Assembly: GCA_963757265.1 (NCBI GenBank) | Contig: CAVWRA010000006.1 | Location: forward strand, 2,480,001-2,544,000 | Direction of reading: 5' to 3' | Length of the DNA stretch: 64,000 bases | From: CAIVVT01 sp963757265 | GTDB taxonomy: Bacteria > Acidobacteriota > Terriglobia > Bryobacterales > Bryobacteraceae | Shown here: piece after piece, positions 53,744 through 63,540 of the stretch | How the letters are laid out: the number at the start of each line of letters is the position of its first letter | Numbering within the stretch: position 1 is the stretch's first letter | The notes under the pieces: model-generated | The model's input: only the letters and a program-made list of their open reading frames with translations | Told to the model about the DNA's origin: nothing | The model's database searches: none | Made by a program: the position numbers and the translations under genes

Positions 53744-55081
53744 ATGGATCGGATTCCACCAAATGGGGGAGAGTTCCACGTTCTCGCTAAGCCAATCGGG
53801 CCGATCTGCAACCTCGACTGCAAGTATTGCTTTTACCTAGACAAGGAAAAGCTATATCCAGACGAGCGCAAGTGGCGCATGAGCGATGAAGTGCTCGAAG
53901 AGTACATTCGTCAATATGTTCAGGCGCAGCCTGGCTCTGAAGTGGCATTCACCTGGCAGGGCGGCGAGCCGACACTACTCGGAGTCGATTTCTTCCGCAA
54001 GGTCGTGGCGCTGCAAAAGAAACACGCGAACGGAAAAAAGATCTCGAATGCGCTGCAAACCAACGGGGTGCTGCTCAACGGCGAGTGGTGCGATCTGTTT
54101 GCCGGACACCGGTTCTTGATCGGAATCTCCATCGATGGCCCACGGGAGCTGCACGACCGGTACCGCGTTAACAAGGGCGGAAAGTCCTCCTTCGATGCGG
54201 TGGTTCGTGGGATAGAACTACTGAAAAGGGAACAGGTCGAGTTTAACACACTGACCGTCGTGCATCGGGCTAACTCGCAGCGGCCTCTGGACGTGTACCG
54301 CTTTCTCAAGGAGATGGGTAGCGGATTCATTCAGTTCATTCCTCTCGTCGAGCGGCACGCTCCACCGAAAATGAAGCTGCTCGGCTTAAGTCTGGACCAG
54401 CCTCCTGTTCTTGGAGAGAAGTCTACTGACTCATCGCCAGTTACCTCATGGAGCGTGGAGTCGAAGCAATACGGTCGATTCCTGTGCGAGATCTTCGATG
54501 AATGGGCGCGCCAGGATATCGGGCGAGTTTTTGTTCAACTTTTCGACGTCGCCCTTGGAAACTGGATGGACTTAGGCTCCTCGCTTTGCGTCTTTGCGGA
54601 AAAGTGCGGAGCGGCCCTCGCAATCGAGCACAACGGAGATCTCTATAGCTGCGATCACTACGTCTATCCCAGGTACCGCTTAGGGAACATCATGAACCAG
54701 ACTCTTGGAGAAATGGTTCATGCTTCGCAGCAGGTCCAGTTCGGCGATGAGAAGCTGACCACGCTGCCCGTATATTGCCAGCAATGCGAGGTTCGATTCG
54801 CCTGCAATGGCGAGTGTCCCAAACATCGCTTCATTCAAACGCCCGACGGTGAGCCGGGCCTGAACTACCTTTGTGCCGGATACAAGCGATTCTTCAATCA
54901 CATCGACCCCTACATGCGGGCCATGGCGCAACTACTAAGGAGCGGGCGTCCAGCGGCGGATCTTATGCAGATCATCCGCGAAAGGGCCGGCGGAGTTTCC
55001 GCAACTCAGGCTACCGGTCGAAATGACCCGTGCCCATGTGGAAGCGGCCGCAAGTTCAAGAAATGCTGCGGCGCCGGCTAG
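53744..55081 (+). CDS. Anaerobic sulfatase-maturating radical SAM enzyme with SEC-C tail
   Basis: 445 residues. Oxidises the active-site Cys of sulfatases to formylglycine. Radical SAM CxxxCxxC in ICNLDCKYCF (C22, C26, C29); WQGGEPTLLG; SPASM-type cluster Cys around LCVFAEKCG, LYSCDHY, CQQCEVRFACNGECPKH and YLCAGYKRF. The C-terminal RNDPCPCGSGRKFKKCCG is a SEC-C zinc motif, an added module. Two CxPxR sulfatases lie next door, its likely clients. GC is lower than that of the neighbours. Confidence 0.93.
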   Translation: MDRIPPNGGEFHVLAKPIGPICNLDCKYCFYLDKEKLYPDERKWRMSDEVLEEYIRQYVQAQPGSEVAFTWQGGEPTLLGVDFFRKVVALQKKHANGKKISNALQTNGVLLNGEWCDLFAGHRFLIGISIDGPRELHDRYRVNKGGKSSFDAVVRGIELLKREQVEFNTLTVVHRANSQRPLDVYRFLKEMGSGFIQFIPLVERHAPPKMKLLGLSLDQPPVLGEKSTDSSPVTSWSVESKQYGRFLCEIFDEWARQDIGRVFVQLFDVALGNWMDLGSSLCVFAEKCGAALAIEHNGDLYSCDHYVYPRYRLGNIMNQTLGEMVHASQQVQFGDEKLTTLPVYCQQCEVRFACNGECPKHRFIQTPDGEPGLNYLCAGYKRFFNHIDPYMRAMAQLLRSGRPAADLMQIIRERAGGVSATQATGRNDPCPCGSGRKFKKCCGAG

Positions 55082-55220
55082 GCTGCCGCCTTTGACAGAC
55101 GCGATTCGGCGGGAATCGCGAAGTTGCTGCCGGCATCGGCAATCCATCGCCGCAAGCGATCCGCGAAAAACAGGCCGCTTGAGACATCACATCCGGCACA
55201 CCTCACTCTGCCCGCAACTT

Positions 55221-56597
55221 CTAAAACGTCTCCACTTCCTTGCGCCAGCGCGCCACGAGAGTCTGCAACTCATCCGTGACGTTGGGATGCAGTCTCCGCA
55301 AGTTCGTGGTTTCTTTCGGGTCCTTCTCGATATCGGAAAGAAACACCGCATCCTCGCCCTCGAGAGGCTTCTCCCCTGGCGGCGTTCCGTCGTGGACGAT
55401 GCCGTTCTGCACCAACTTCCATTTCCCCTTTCGAATCGCCAACTGGGGACCCTCTGCCCAGGCCACGAACTCGTGCGGCGAGCTTCGATCCTCGGTCAGC
55501 ACGGGCCAGATGTTCCGCCCGTCGTAAATCCGGTCGCCGGGCAAAGACGTGCCGGTCAGATGGCACACCGTGGGGAAAATGTCCGCCGTCATCACGACCT
55601 GATCGATCTTGCGTCCGGCCGGAACATGTCCCGGCCAATTCACCAAGCCCGGAACGTGCATGCCTCCGTCGAAGGTGCTGAACTTGAAGCCGCGCCCGGC
55701 ATTGAGCCCCGCTTTCGCCGGCTCCTGGCGCAGGCCGGCTCGCGGCTCCCGCGTGGCGCCATTGTCGCCCAGCAGGAAGATCAGGGTATTGTCCCGCTGC
55801 CCTGTTCGTTCCAGCGTGTTGATGATATTGCCGATCGCATCATCGGCGGCCGAGAGCATCGCCGCGTACATGCGCCGCTCCGGATCGAGATTGGGGAAGC
55901 GCTCCACGTACTTCTGGGGCGCATGCATCGGGTAATGAACGGCGTTGAACGCAGTGTAGAGGAAAAACGGCGATTGCCGCCTGCGCGCGATGAACGATGC
56001 CGACTCCTCGCCGATCCGTTCGGTCAGGTACTGGCCGTCTTCGAAGATCTCCTCGCGATTCCTCCACAGGTCGTGGAAGTTCACCCGTCTCGGCTCGCCC
56101 CAATAGTAGCGTTGTGAGTAGTAATCGACACAGCCTTCGTGAAAGCCGTAAAAGTAGTCAAAGCCGTGAGCATTCGGGACCGTCTCGGGTGTGCTGCCAA
56201 GGTGCCATTTGCCCGCCAGCGCAGTGTCGTACCCGCGACCCTTCAGTTGAGACGCGAGCGTCCTTTCTGTGTGCCTCAGCGGTTGGCCATTATTACCGAC
56301 GCCAGCCCGGATCGGGTATCGGCCCGTCAGCAGCGCCGCACGCGCCGGTGCGCAGACCGGAGCGTTTGAGTACCAGTTCCGGCACAGTGTGCCAGCCGCG
56401 GCGAGACGGTCGATATTGGGCGTTTTGAGGTCGCTGGCGCCGAGGTATCCAAGGTCCTGCGTTCCCAGATCGTCGAACAGCATCACGATGACATTCGGCT
56501 TGGAGGGAACGGTCCTTTGCTGACCGACAGCGGTGGCCGCGGCGGTCGCGCCGCCAAGCAGCGCACGTCGTGAGAAAGGCGGATTGATCGGGTTCAT
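55221..56597 (-). CDS. Tat-exported Cys-type sulfatase
   Basis: 458 residues. GAGGA precedes ATG 56597; Tat signal PFSRRALLGGATAAA. Alkaline phosphatase-like sulfatase: FDDLG metal site near residues 41-45, modified Cys82 in VCAPARAALLTGR (CxPxR), KWHLGS and GDNGATREP metal ligand. Hydrolyses sulfate esters, probably of polysaccharides. Matches the adjacent maturase. Convergent with the maturase gene. Confidence 0.92.
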   Translation of the reverse strand: MNPINPPFSRRALLGGATAAATAVGQQRTVPSKPNVIVMLFDDLGTQDLGYLGASDLKTPNIDRLAAAGTLCRNWYSNAPVCAPARAALLTGRYPIRAGVGNNGQPLRHTERTLASQLKGRGYDTALAGKWHLGSTPETVPNAHGFDYFYGFHEGCVDYYSQRYYWGEPRRVNFHDLWRNREEIFEDGQYLTERIGEESASFIARRRQSPFFLYTAFNAVHYPMHAPQKYVERFPNLDPERRMYAAMLSAADDAIGNIINTLERTGQRDNTLIFLLGDNGATREPRAGLRQEPAKAGLNAGRGFKFSTFDGGMHVPGLVNWPGHVPAGRKIDQVVMTADIFPTVCHLTGTSLPGDRIYDGRNIWPVLTEDRSSPHEFVAWAEGPQLAIRKGKWKLVQNGIVHDGTPPGEKPLEGEDAVFLSDIEKDPKETTNLRRLHPNVTDELQTLVARWRKEVETF

Positions 56598-57030
56598 GTT
56601 CCTCGGCAAACTTGAACTGCGCCTTGAACACCAACGGCCGGGTGTCCGTCGCCGTCGATGTCCTCACTGTGTCTGTTTTATAGCCCACCATATCACCGTC
56701 CGCGAGGGGGTGGACCTGGTTCAGGGCATCGACCGCCTTGGCGCGGGACTGCGGCATTGTCGCGCGCTCCCTCATCAACGCAAGTTAGCTGGCGTCCAAT
56801 GTTCGCTGGCGAGGATGAGATCCAGGCTGCTGGCCGCAAAGTCTGGGCCGCGTACCGGCTCCGCGATGCTGGCGACGCCGGAAATGGAACCGGCGCTGCC
56901 CAGGCTCTCGACGAATTGCCACCAACCGGCAACTGTGTTGTACGTGCCGCTGTTCGATCGTCCGGTGTAGCACCCGGGCGTTGACTTGCATGGATTCCGC
57001 TGACAGAATTCTGGACGGCAGAGGTGAGCG
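56598..57030. other. Intergenic region between divergent sulfatase genes
   Basis: About 433 bp. Several overlapping short frames on both strands, but none has a recognisable domain, ribosome-binding site and consistent codon use together. One minus-strand frame gives a plausible C-terminus (GWWQFVESLGSAGSISGV), possibly a gene remnant. Otherwise probably the shared upstream regulatory region of both sulfatases. Confidence 0.4.
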
Positions 57031-58824
57031 ATGAGTCGCAGATCCGGCATTGATAACGATGGCTTGATTCGAACGATGACCCGCCGCGGCGTCCTGAAGA
57101 GCACGGCGGTGCTATGCAGCGCGGGCATGCTTCGCGCCGCCCGGACAACGCCCCCCAACGTGCTGTTCGTGCTGACCGATGACGAGGGTTACGGGGATTT
57201 ATCCTGCCTCGGAAATCCCGTCTTGCGCACCCCGCGCCAGGACCTACTCCACGCCGAAAGCGTCTGTTTCACGCAATTCCACGTGGCGCCCATGTGCTCG
57301 CCCTCGCGCGGGCAGTTGCTGAGTGGCGTGGACTGCGTGCGCAACGGCGCGATGGCGACCGCGTGCGGCCGTTCGCAATTGCGGCGTGAATTGCCAACCC
57401 TCGCGGATGCCTTTTCGGCGCACGGTTATCAGACCGGCATCTTCGGGAAGTGGCATCTGGGCTATTGCTATCCGTACCGCCCCATGGACCGAGGTTTCCA
57501 GGAAGCGAACTACTTTCTCGGTTACGGGATTACCGCAGCGGGAGACTTCTGGAACAACGACTATTTCGGCCCTCGTTACTATCACAACGGTGAACCCCGG
57601 CGCGCGAAAGGTTACTGCAACGAGGTGTGGTTTGACCTGGCCATGCGGTGGATGGACCAGTGCCGCGGCCGCCGCCAGCCCTTCTTCGCCTACCTGCCCA
57701 CCAACGTCCCGCATTTCCCGGAATGGGTAGCGCCCCAGTATCGGAAGCCTTATGAGGGCAAGGGCCCCGCCGCGTACTTCGGCATGCTGGCGAATCTCGA
57801 CATGACCATGGGGAAGCTGGACGCGTTTCTGCGCCAGACGGGACTGCGGGATAACACCATCCTGATCTTCATGTCGGACAACGGCGGCTTCGCGGGCAAC
57901 GATGTGTACAACGCCGGAATGCGCGGGGGGAAGTGCAGTCTATATGACGGCGGCCATCGCGTGCCGTGTTTCCTGCGCTGGCCGGCCGGTGGTTTCCCGC
58001 ACGGCCGCGATGTTGGCGTCCCAGCGCAGGCACAGGACGTGTTTCCCACGCTGCTCGACCTGTGCGGGGTTGCCAATCCCGCCAACGCGGCTTTCGACGG
58101 CGTCAGCCTGGTTCCCCTGCTGCGCGGAGGTGCCGGCGGATTCGCGGATCGCAAGTTCGTCGTGCAGTACTATCAGGACAGCCTACGCAAGGGCCATGCG
58201 GCGGTGATCTGGAACGACTGGCGGCTGGTCTACATGCGGGAGTTATATAACATCCGCAGCGATCCGGGTCAGACGACCGACGTGGCCGGAGCGAATCCGG
58301 AGATTGTCTCGAGCATGCGCGCGCACTATGAACAGTGGTGGGCGGGAGTGGAGCCGCGTGTGAACGACCTGGTGCCCTCGCACGTCGGCTCGGCGCACCA
58401 GGATCCAGCAATGCTATGCAGTTCGGAATGGGTAGACGTGCGCGCCGACGGCCAAGAAAGCGTCCGCCAGGCTATCGGAGGGGGACGCGGCGGACCATGG
58501 AATGTACTCGTGGAGCGCCCCGACCGCTACACGGTGGAGCTTCGTCGCTGGCCCAGAGACGCCGGCCTCCCCCTGCGCGCCGGCGCTCCCGAATTCAAGG
58601 CAACCGAAGGGACTATCCCACCCGGGAACGCGCTCCCGATAGCCTCCGCCCACCTGACGGTAGCAGGACAGGTCTTCCAGGCGCCCGTGGGAAGCGAGGA
58701 CCAGTGCGCGACCTTTGAGAGCACCCTGCCGGAAGGCCGCATACAACTGCACGGATGGTTCCGCGACAGTGCCGGAAAGGACCTGTGCGGCGCCTATTTT
58801 GCCTATGTCAGCCGCAAGGGATAG
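57031..58824 (+). CDS. Tat-exported Cys-type sulfatase with C-terminal beta domain
   Basis: 597 residues. AGAGGTGAG precedes ATG 57031; Tat signal MTRRGVLKSTAVLCSAGML. LTDDEGYGDLSC metal site, modified Cys89 in APMCSPSRGQLLSG (CxPxR), GIFGKWHLGY, MSDNGGFAGND. After about residue 450 a separate beta-rich domain (YTVELRRWP, DQCATFESTLPEG) may bind substrate. Divergent from the first sulfatase across the intergenic region. Confidence 0.92.
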   Translation: MSRRSGIDNDGLIRTMTRRGVLKSTAVLCSAGMLRAARTTPPNVLFVLTDDEGYGDLSCLGNPVLRTPRQDLLHAESVCFTQFHVAPMCSPSRGQLLSGVDCVRNGAMATACGRSQLRRELPTLADAFSAHGYQTGIFGKWHLGYCYPYRPMDRGFQEANYFLGYGITAAGDFWNNDYFGPRYYHNGEPRRAKGYCNEVWFDLAMRWMDQCRGRRQPFFAYLPTNVPHFPEWVAPQYRKPYEGKGPAAYFGMLANLDMTMGKLDAFLRQTGLRDNTILIFMSDNGGFAGNDVYNAGMRGGKCSLYDGGHRVPCFLRWPAGGFPHGRDVGVPAQAQDVFPTLLDLCGVANPANAAFDGVSLVPLLRGGAGGFADRKFVVQYYQDSLRKGHAAVIWNDWRLVYMRELYNIRSDPGQTTDVAGANPEIVSSMRAHYEQWWAGVEPRVNDLVPSHVGSAHQDPAMLCSSEWVDVRADGQESVRQAIGGGRGGPWNVLVERPDRYTVELRRWPRDAGLPLRAGAPEFKATEGTIPPGNALPIASAHLTVAGQVFQAPVGSEDQCATFESTLPEGRIQLHGWFRDSAGKDLCGAYFAYVSRKG

Positions 58825-58988
58825 GGTTGCTCGCCCTACGCTCCGACCGGCTCAAGCCCCCTGTATCAGCAGCGGTAGCTCCCAGAGAATCTGGCTGAAT
58901 GCTGGGTGGACTCGGAAGATATGAAAGCTGTTCAAGACGGCTGCGATGCCGGTAAGCATCCAGTCTCCACCGGCGGGCGGCGGCAAAT

Positions 58989-60128
58989 CTATCCTCTATG
59001 CGCCTCTTGAATGGTCTCCCGTTCCGTGACCGACAACTGCTGGCCGGTGGCGGCGTGGACCATGGCCCAGAAGTTTTCGAGCGGGGTGTCCAACTGCACA
59101 TGGTGGGTCGGCGCTAGAATCAGGCCGCCATCGTAGCCGACGGTAGCAATACGGTCGAGCACCTGTGCTTTGACATCCCCGGGTGTCCCGAACGGAAGCG
59201 TGTACTGTTCGTCGATAGTGCCCCAGAAACATAGATTGTTGCCATATTGCCTCTTTAGCTTGGCTGGGTCCATGCAAGCTGGTTGGATGGGATTGAGAAC
59301 GTCCACTCCGATCTCGATCAGCTCTGGAATGATCGGCTCGATATTGCCATCCGAGTGATATGCCACCTTGACTGCAGGATTGATGCTCTTCAGCGTACTG
59401 ACGAACTCGGCCATGCGGGGCTTGAAGAACCTTCGCCACGTGCGAGGTGAGATCAGCATGCCGTGCTGCGCGCCAACGTCGTCGCCAGTCCAGATCATGT
59501 CCGCCCCCAATTCCACCAGCCGCTTGGCCGCAGTCAAGTGATAACGGTAAGGGATATCGAGAAGGCGGTCCGCCAGTTCTGGATCTTCCACGAAATCCAA
59601 GAGCATGCGTTCCAGTCCGCGCAGTGCCCAGGCTGTCTCGAAAATTGTAGTTACCGTCACGCCTACAATCCAGTAATCCCTTTTGTGATCGGTAATCAGG
59701 CGTTCCGCTTCGAGGTATAGCTCCGGGCGGCACGGATCGGGCGGACGGTACGCTTCAAGCGCGCTCGCATCGGCCAACGGGTGCTTCGAGATTTCGGTAT
59801 AGAAACCATGCCCGAACCGGGTTTCGTACGGAGCGTTTCGCCAATACACGCCCCATTCATCGGTGTAGCTATCCGCACCGTTTGCATAACTCTCGTTGGC
59901 GTAGTACGAGTTAGCCCAACCTACCGAAGTTAGTAAGAGATCCTCGCCCAAGGCGCGCTCCAACTCGTAAGTGTTGCCGCCCCCATGCGGGTTATGGACG
60001 GACTTGCCGGTCTGGTGCAGATCCGCCCGCAGGCGTGCAGCGAACTCTGGAGTAAAACTGATTTGCACCGGGCAGCGATCCGGCTTCTGATGATGAAGTG
60101 CTGTCAGTACTCTATCGCGAGGTTTCAT
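58989..60128 (-). CDS. Uroporphyrinogen decarboxylase (UroD) family protein
   Basis: 379 residues. Not HemE: longer, with the methyltransferase-like UroD superfamily pattern MKPRDRVLTALHHQKPDRCP, WTGDDVGAQHGMLISP, VAYHSDGNIEPIIPELIEIGVDVLNPIQPACMDP and FWGTIDEQYTLPFGTP. Such proteins often demethylate or transfer methyl groups to corrinoid proteins or act near glycan-degradation loci. AAGGAAAAA precedes ATG 60128. Co-regulation with the sulfatase/glycosidase region is inferred from position. Confidence 0.8.
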   Translation of the reverse strand: MKPRDRVLTALHHQKPDRCPVQISFTPEFAARLRADLHQTGKSVHNPHGGGNTYELERALGEDLLLTSVGWANSYYANESYANGADSYTDEWGVYWRNAPYETRFGHGFYTEISKHPLADASALEAYRPPDPCRPELYLEAERLITDHKRDYWIVGVTVTTIFETAWALRGLERMLLDFVEDPELADRLLDIPYRYHLTAAKRLVELGADMIWTGDDVGAQHGMLISPRTWRRFFKPRMAEFVSTLKSINPAVKVAYHSDGNIEPIIPELIEIGVDVLNPIQPACMDPAKLKRQYGNNLCFWGTIDEQYTLPFGTPGDVKAQVLDRIATVGYDGGLILAPTHHVQLDTPLENFWAMVHAATGQQLSVTERETIQEAHRG

Positions 60129-60312
60129 AGATTTTTCCTTTTCTTCTCCATCGCGTTTACCAAGACCGCATCGACGACACCATCAGCCCGCTGCGGCGGC
60201 AGCGGGCCCACAGCCTGTCAAACCCGATGATTGCTCTTATCCTCGCGCAACCGGGATCGAGAATCCACCGTCGCCAGGCAGCCCTGTGGAAATGCGGGAG
60301 CATACAAAGTGA

Positions 60313-60318
60313 TATTCT
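60313..60318 (+). promoter_or_regulatory. -10-like box close to the glycosidase-like gene start
   Basis: TATTCT ends 7 nt before ATG 60326; no Shine-Dalgarno. Candidate leaderless start. Confidence 0.4.
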
Positions 60319-60325
60319 GTCGGCC

Positions 60326-62266
60326 ATGTGGCTCGCTGCCTTGATTTTCTTGGCTTCGCCCGTGCCGGCGCACGCAGCCGATAGCGTACGCAACGGCCCC
60401 CTCAGCTGCCAGTTCGACGCTTCGGGCATTCCGGTTCGAATCCGCTCCGCCGAACGGGTGTGGCTGGACGAGCGGGCGCGCGTGAGCGTACGCAATGAGG
60501 TGACCGATGTCTCCGGCGGGGTGCCAACGGCATCGCTCTGGAGCACGGGCCGCAACGGCCTGCGGTGGGACCTCTCCTTCACCCCTGCGGGCAAGCGCGT
60601 GGGACACGAAGTGACCATCGACCTGCCGGTGCTCGCGCCAGGGTTACGGATTTTCACTCCGTCGAACGATCCCGAGATGGATGTCACGGCGCAGCCGGCT
60701 TATCGTCCCGTCCACTACGGACAACTGGCCTGGGATACTGGCAAGGCCTACGTACTGCCTCTGATCAGCGTGCTGGACCCGAAAACGGACCAGGCGCTGA
60801 CGGTGGCGCTGCCCGCCGACGCGGAGATTCCGCATCTGCAGTTCGAGTGGATCGGCGGACGCGTGCTGCGCCTGACTCTCGGTCACCGCGCCATGGGCGG
60901 TGGCAAGCCGGCCTCGCTGCGACTGCTGTTCTACACTCACGCCGCCGACTATCGCGGCGCTCTAAAGGTGTACAGCAGCGATTTCCCCGCTTACTTCGAG
61001 CCCGCCTTGCCGCGGAGCAACGCCGAAGGCACTTTCTGGTATCACCACATCCAGGATCACCCGGATTTCGCCGAGATGGCGCGGCAGAGCGTGCGCTACA
61101 TGTGGTCCAGTTTCTGGTTCACCTGGCTGGGCGACTACCTGCCCGATGCGGCCGAGTGGGAACCCTTCACTTACGCGCGCATGTGGAAGCTCGGCGAAAA
61201 GATGAGCGACGCAAAGATCAATGCATTCGTCAGCCTGATGCGGGCTCACGGCATCGGCGTCTACGCGTATCTAAACGTGACTGAGTACGGCGGCACGGGC
61301 GGTGCCACGGGGGATGTGGTCGCGGCCACCCGCGTCCTGAGGGAGAAATTCGCGGACGCGCTCGTCAAGGACGAGCGGGATCGCGACATCCCTAGCTGGG
61401 AGGGCGCCATGGCCATGAATCCGCGCCACGGGCTTTCGTTGTGGCCCGAGATCGAGGACCAGGTGCGCCGCCACCTCCGCCGTCTGCCCGGCATCGAGGG
61501 CTTTGTCATCGACCGCCTGGACTGGGCCTGCTACTACGATTACGGCCATGCCGACGGCGTCACCATGATCGGGGACCGGCCGGCCGAGAACATGGCCGCT
61601 CCGGTGGCCCAGGCGGTGCAGTCGGTCTGCCAACTCGCGCACGAGGCGGGCAAGCGCGTGTTCGTAAACCAGTTCTACCGCCTGGAAGTGCTGCGCGACG
61701 TGGACGGCTATTGCCATGAGAACGACTACGTGCCGGCGCTGGCCTACCTGGCCCCGTACCGGCCCGTTTCGGCATGGCACATGCGCGCCAGCTACGACTC
61801 GGACCTGCTGGAATTCGAAAAACAACTGAAACTGCGGCTGCAGTTCGCCGTTTTCCCGCAGATGATCGCGCACCAGTTCCCGATCTCGCAGCAAGCGCCG
61901 AATCCGAAAGCGGCGGACATGCTGGAATTGTACGCGCCGCTGTTCGATACCCTGATCGGGAAACGCCAGGTGTTGGAGGCGCACTGCATCAGCGCAACCG
62001 GCGACAACGACGTCAACCTGTTCATCAACGGCGCACGCGAGTACGTCGTCCCGCTGACGTCCCGCACGCGGCACCGTTCGCGGGGTGCGGCCGGCGTGGA
62101 GCCGGCAACGATCACCGTGCGCGTGCCGGACGCCGCCAGGCTGAAATACGCCCGGGTCTTTTCGGCCGACGGCGAACCCTATGACGCGCCTGTCATGGCA
62201 AATCAAGGCGCCGCCGTCGTGCGGGTCGCTCGCCACGCCACCGCCTCGGTGGTGGTGCTGCGGTAG
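60326..62266 (+). CDS. Secreted TIM-barrel glycoside hydrolase-like protein
   Basis: 646 residues from ATG 60326, which gives a signal peptide (MWLAALIFLASPVPAHA). An N-terminal beta domain (about 20-200) resembles GH accessory domains, followed by a barrel (about 210-530): HGIGVYAYLNVTEYGG, GFVIDRLDWACYYDYGHADG with an Asp at a likely catalytic position, and a C-terminal beta domain. It resembles alpha-galactosidase-clan proteins of the DUF6259 kind; exact family not fixed. Likely acts on plant or microbial glycans with the nearby sulfatases. Confidence 0.6.
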   Translation: MWLAALIFLASPVPAHAADSVRNGPLSCQFDASGIPVRIRSAERVWLDERARVSVRNEVTDVSGGVPTASLWSTGRNGLRWDLSFTPAGKRVGHEVTIDLPVLAPGLRIFTPSNDPEMDVTAQPAYRPVHYGQLAWDTGKAYVLPLISVLDPKTDQALTVALPADAEIPHLQFEWIGGRVLRLTLGHRAMGGGKPASLRLLFYTHAADYRGALKVYSSDFPAYFEPALPRSNAEGTFWYHHIQDHPDFAEMARQSVRYMWSSFWFTWLGDYLPDAAEWEPFTYARMWKLGEKMSDAKINAFVSLMRAHGIGVYAYLNVTEYGGTGGATGDVVAATRVLREKFADALVKDERDRDIPSWEGAMAMNPRHGLSLWPEIEDQVRRHLRRLPGIEGFVIDRLDWACYYDYGHADGVTMIGDRPAENMAAPVAQAVQSVCQLAHEAGKRVFVNQFYRLEVLRDVDGYCHENDYVPALAYLAPYRPVSAWHMRASYDSDLLEFEKQLKLRLQFAVFPQMIAHQFPISQQAPNPKAADMLELYAPLFDTLIGKRQVLEAHCISATGDNDVNLFINGAREYVVPLTSRTRHRSRGAAGVEPATITVRVPDAARLKYARVFSADGEPYDAPVMANQGAAVVRVARHATASVVVLR

Positions 62267-62400
62267 AGAGCCTGGCCCCGGCCGCAAATGCGCCTGAAGG
62301 CGTCGCTCCGCTTCCATCTTTCACGTCCCGGGTTCAGCTCTGTACCGCCGGCTCCGACGCCTATGCTGCCGTACGACCTGCGAGTGGAGATAATGGTGAT

Positions 62401-63516
62401 TTGGCTCACTCCTCAAGTTCCCCGGGAACACTGAAACAGAGAGAAGACAATTTGGAGACCACTTCTGAACTGCGGATCGAGCAGATCGGCAGGGCGAGCA
62501 ACATGGAGTTCTGTGCCGGTCTATGTGATCTGGACTGGGAGGTACGGGCACGGCGTCTCCCCCCCGAATTCTGGCCGTGGCTGTATTTTCGTAACCCCGC
62601 GGGGGACGCGGTGGCGATCATCGCCTTCCACGGAGGCCGGCCCGTCGGCAGGTTCGAACGCATTCCTGTGCGTGTAACGGTCAACGGCAAGATCGAGACG
62701 GCCGATCTTCTGGAAGGCCTCACGCTGGCGCCAGAATTCCGCCAATGGAGTCATCTGCGTCGAATGCTGGCCATGGCGTTTCGCGACGAGCCGGTCGAAA
62801 AGCCGTTGTTTTCGTTCGGCTTTGCCACTGCGGCAGCGACCCGGCTGCATTCGTCCTTGGGACAACCGGTGCTCGGAAGAGTAGCGGTGTTCTCAGCCGC
62901 CCTGGACGGTGCGGCGATGTGGCGCGGCCGCGGAGTCCCAGCGTGGATCAGCGCCCTGGCGGGACCTCTATCCGGCGCGCTGATCAGGTGGAGAGCCCAG
63001 CCCCCAGGGGGCCAAATTGAAGTCCGCGAAACCGGCGATTTCACCGCCGACCTCGATGAACTCACCTCGGCCCTGACGGGTCCGACAGCCATCGGCCTCC
63101 GCAAAGATCCCGCCTACCTCAACTGGCGCTACGTGCAACGTCCAGGCGCCTCCTATCGCCGTCTGATCGCGTGGCAGGATCAGCAACCCACCGGCATGCT
63201 GGTGTGGCGCCCGGAAGAGGTCAGCGGCGATGGCTACATCCTCGAGTTGGCCGCTCGCAATGGCGATCCTGCCACGCTCGATGCACTCCTCGACACCGCA
63301 CGAGAGCGGATGCGGAGCGCCAGGGTCGGGCTCGTGACCGCATCCTTCCCCAGGGCGGCCGCGGCCGCGCAAGCTCTGCTTCGCGCAGGATTCGTCAGCT
63401 GGGCCACGCGCTGGAAGAACATGAGCCTGATCGTCACTCCTCGCGAGCACGGCCGCCGGAGGGAGCTGAGTATGACGGACTGGAACTACTCTCTGGGAGA
63501 TTGGTTATATCATTAG
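62401..63516 (+). CDS. GNAT-superfamily acetyltransferase-like protein
   Basis: 371 residues from TTG 62401; TTG 62452 (SD-like AGAGAG 8 nt upstream) is an equally good start. Two GNAT-like halves: the first includes FHGGRPVGRFERIPVRV and LEGLTLAPEFRQWSHLRRML; the second includes KDPAYLNWRYVQRPG and a C-terminal barrel strand set. The DPxYLNWRY motif occurs in exopolysaccharide- or lipid-linked GNAT proteins. Followed after 24 bp by a nitronate monooxygenase-like gene, probably the same operon. Confidence 0.65.
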   Translation: MAHSSSSPGTLKQREDNLETTSELRIEQIGRASNMEFCAGLCDLDWEVRARRLPPEFWPWLYFRNPAGDAVAIIAFHGGRPVGRFERIPVRVTVNGKIETADLLEGLTLAPEFRQWSHLRRMLAMAFRDEPVEKPLFSFGFATAAATRLHSSLGQPVLGRVAVFSAALDGAAMWRGRGVPAWISALAGPLSGALIRWRAQPPGGQIEVRETGDFTADLDELTSALTGPTAIGLRKDPAYLNWRYVQRPGASYRRLIAWQDQQPTGMLVWRPEEVSGDGYILELAARNGDPATLDALLDTARERMRSARVGLVTASFPRAAAAAQALLRAGFVSWATRWKNMSLIVTPREHGRRRELSMTDWNYSLGDWLYH

Positions 63517-63540
63517 CACAAGACTCGCTCAGGAGGCCTG

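Noticed and set aside
56598..57030. Several small minus-strand reading frames between the sulfatases
   Set aside because: They overlap each other and the sulfatase start, with no start signal or known domain.
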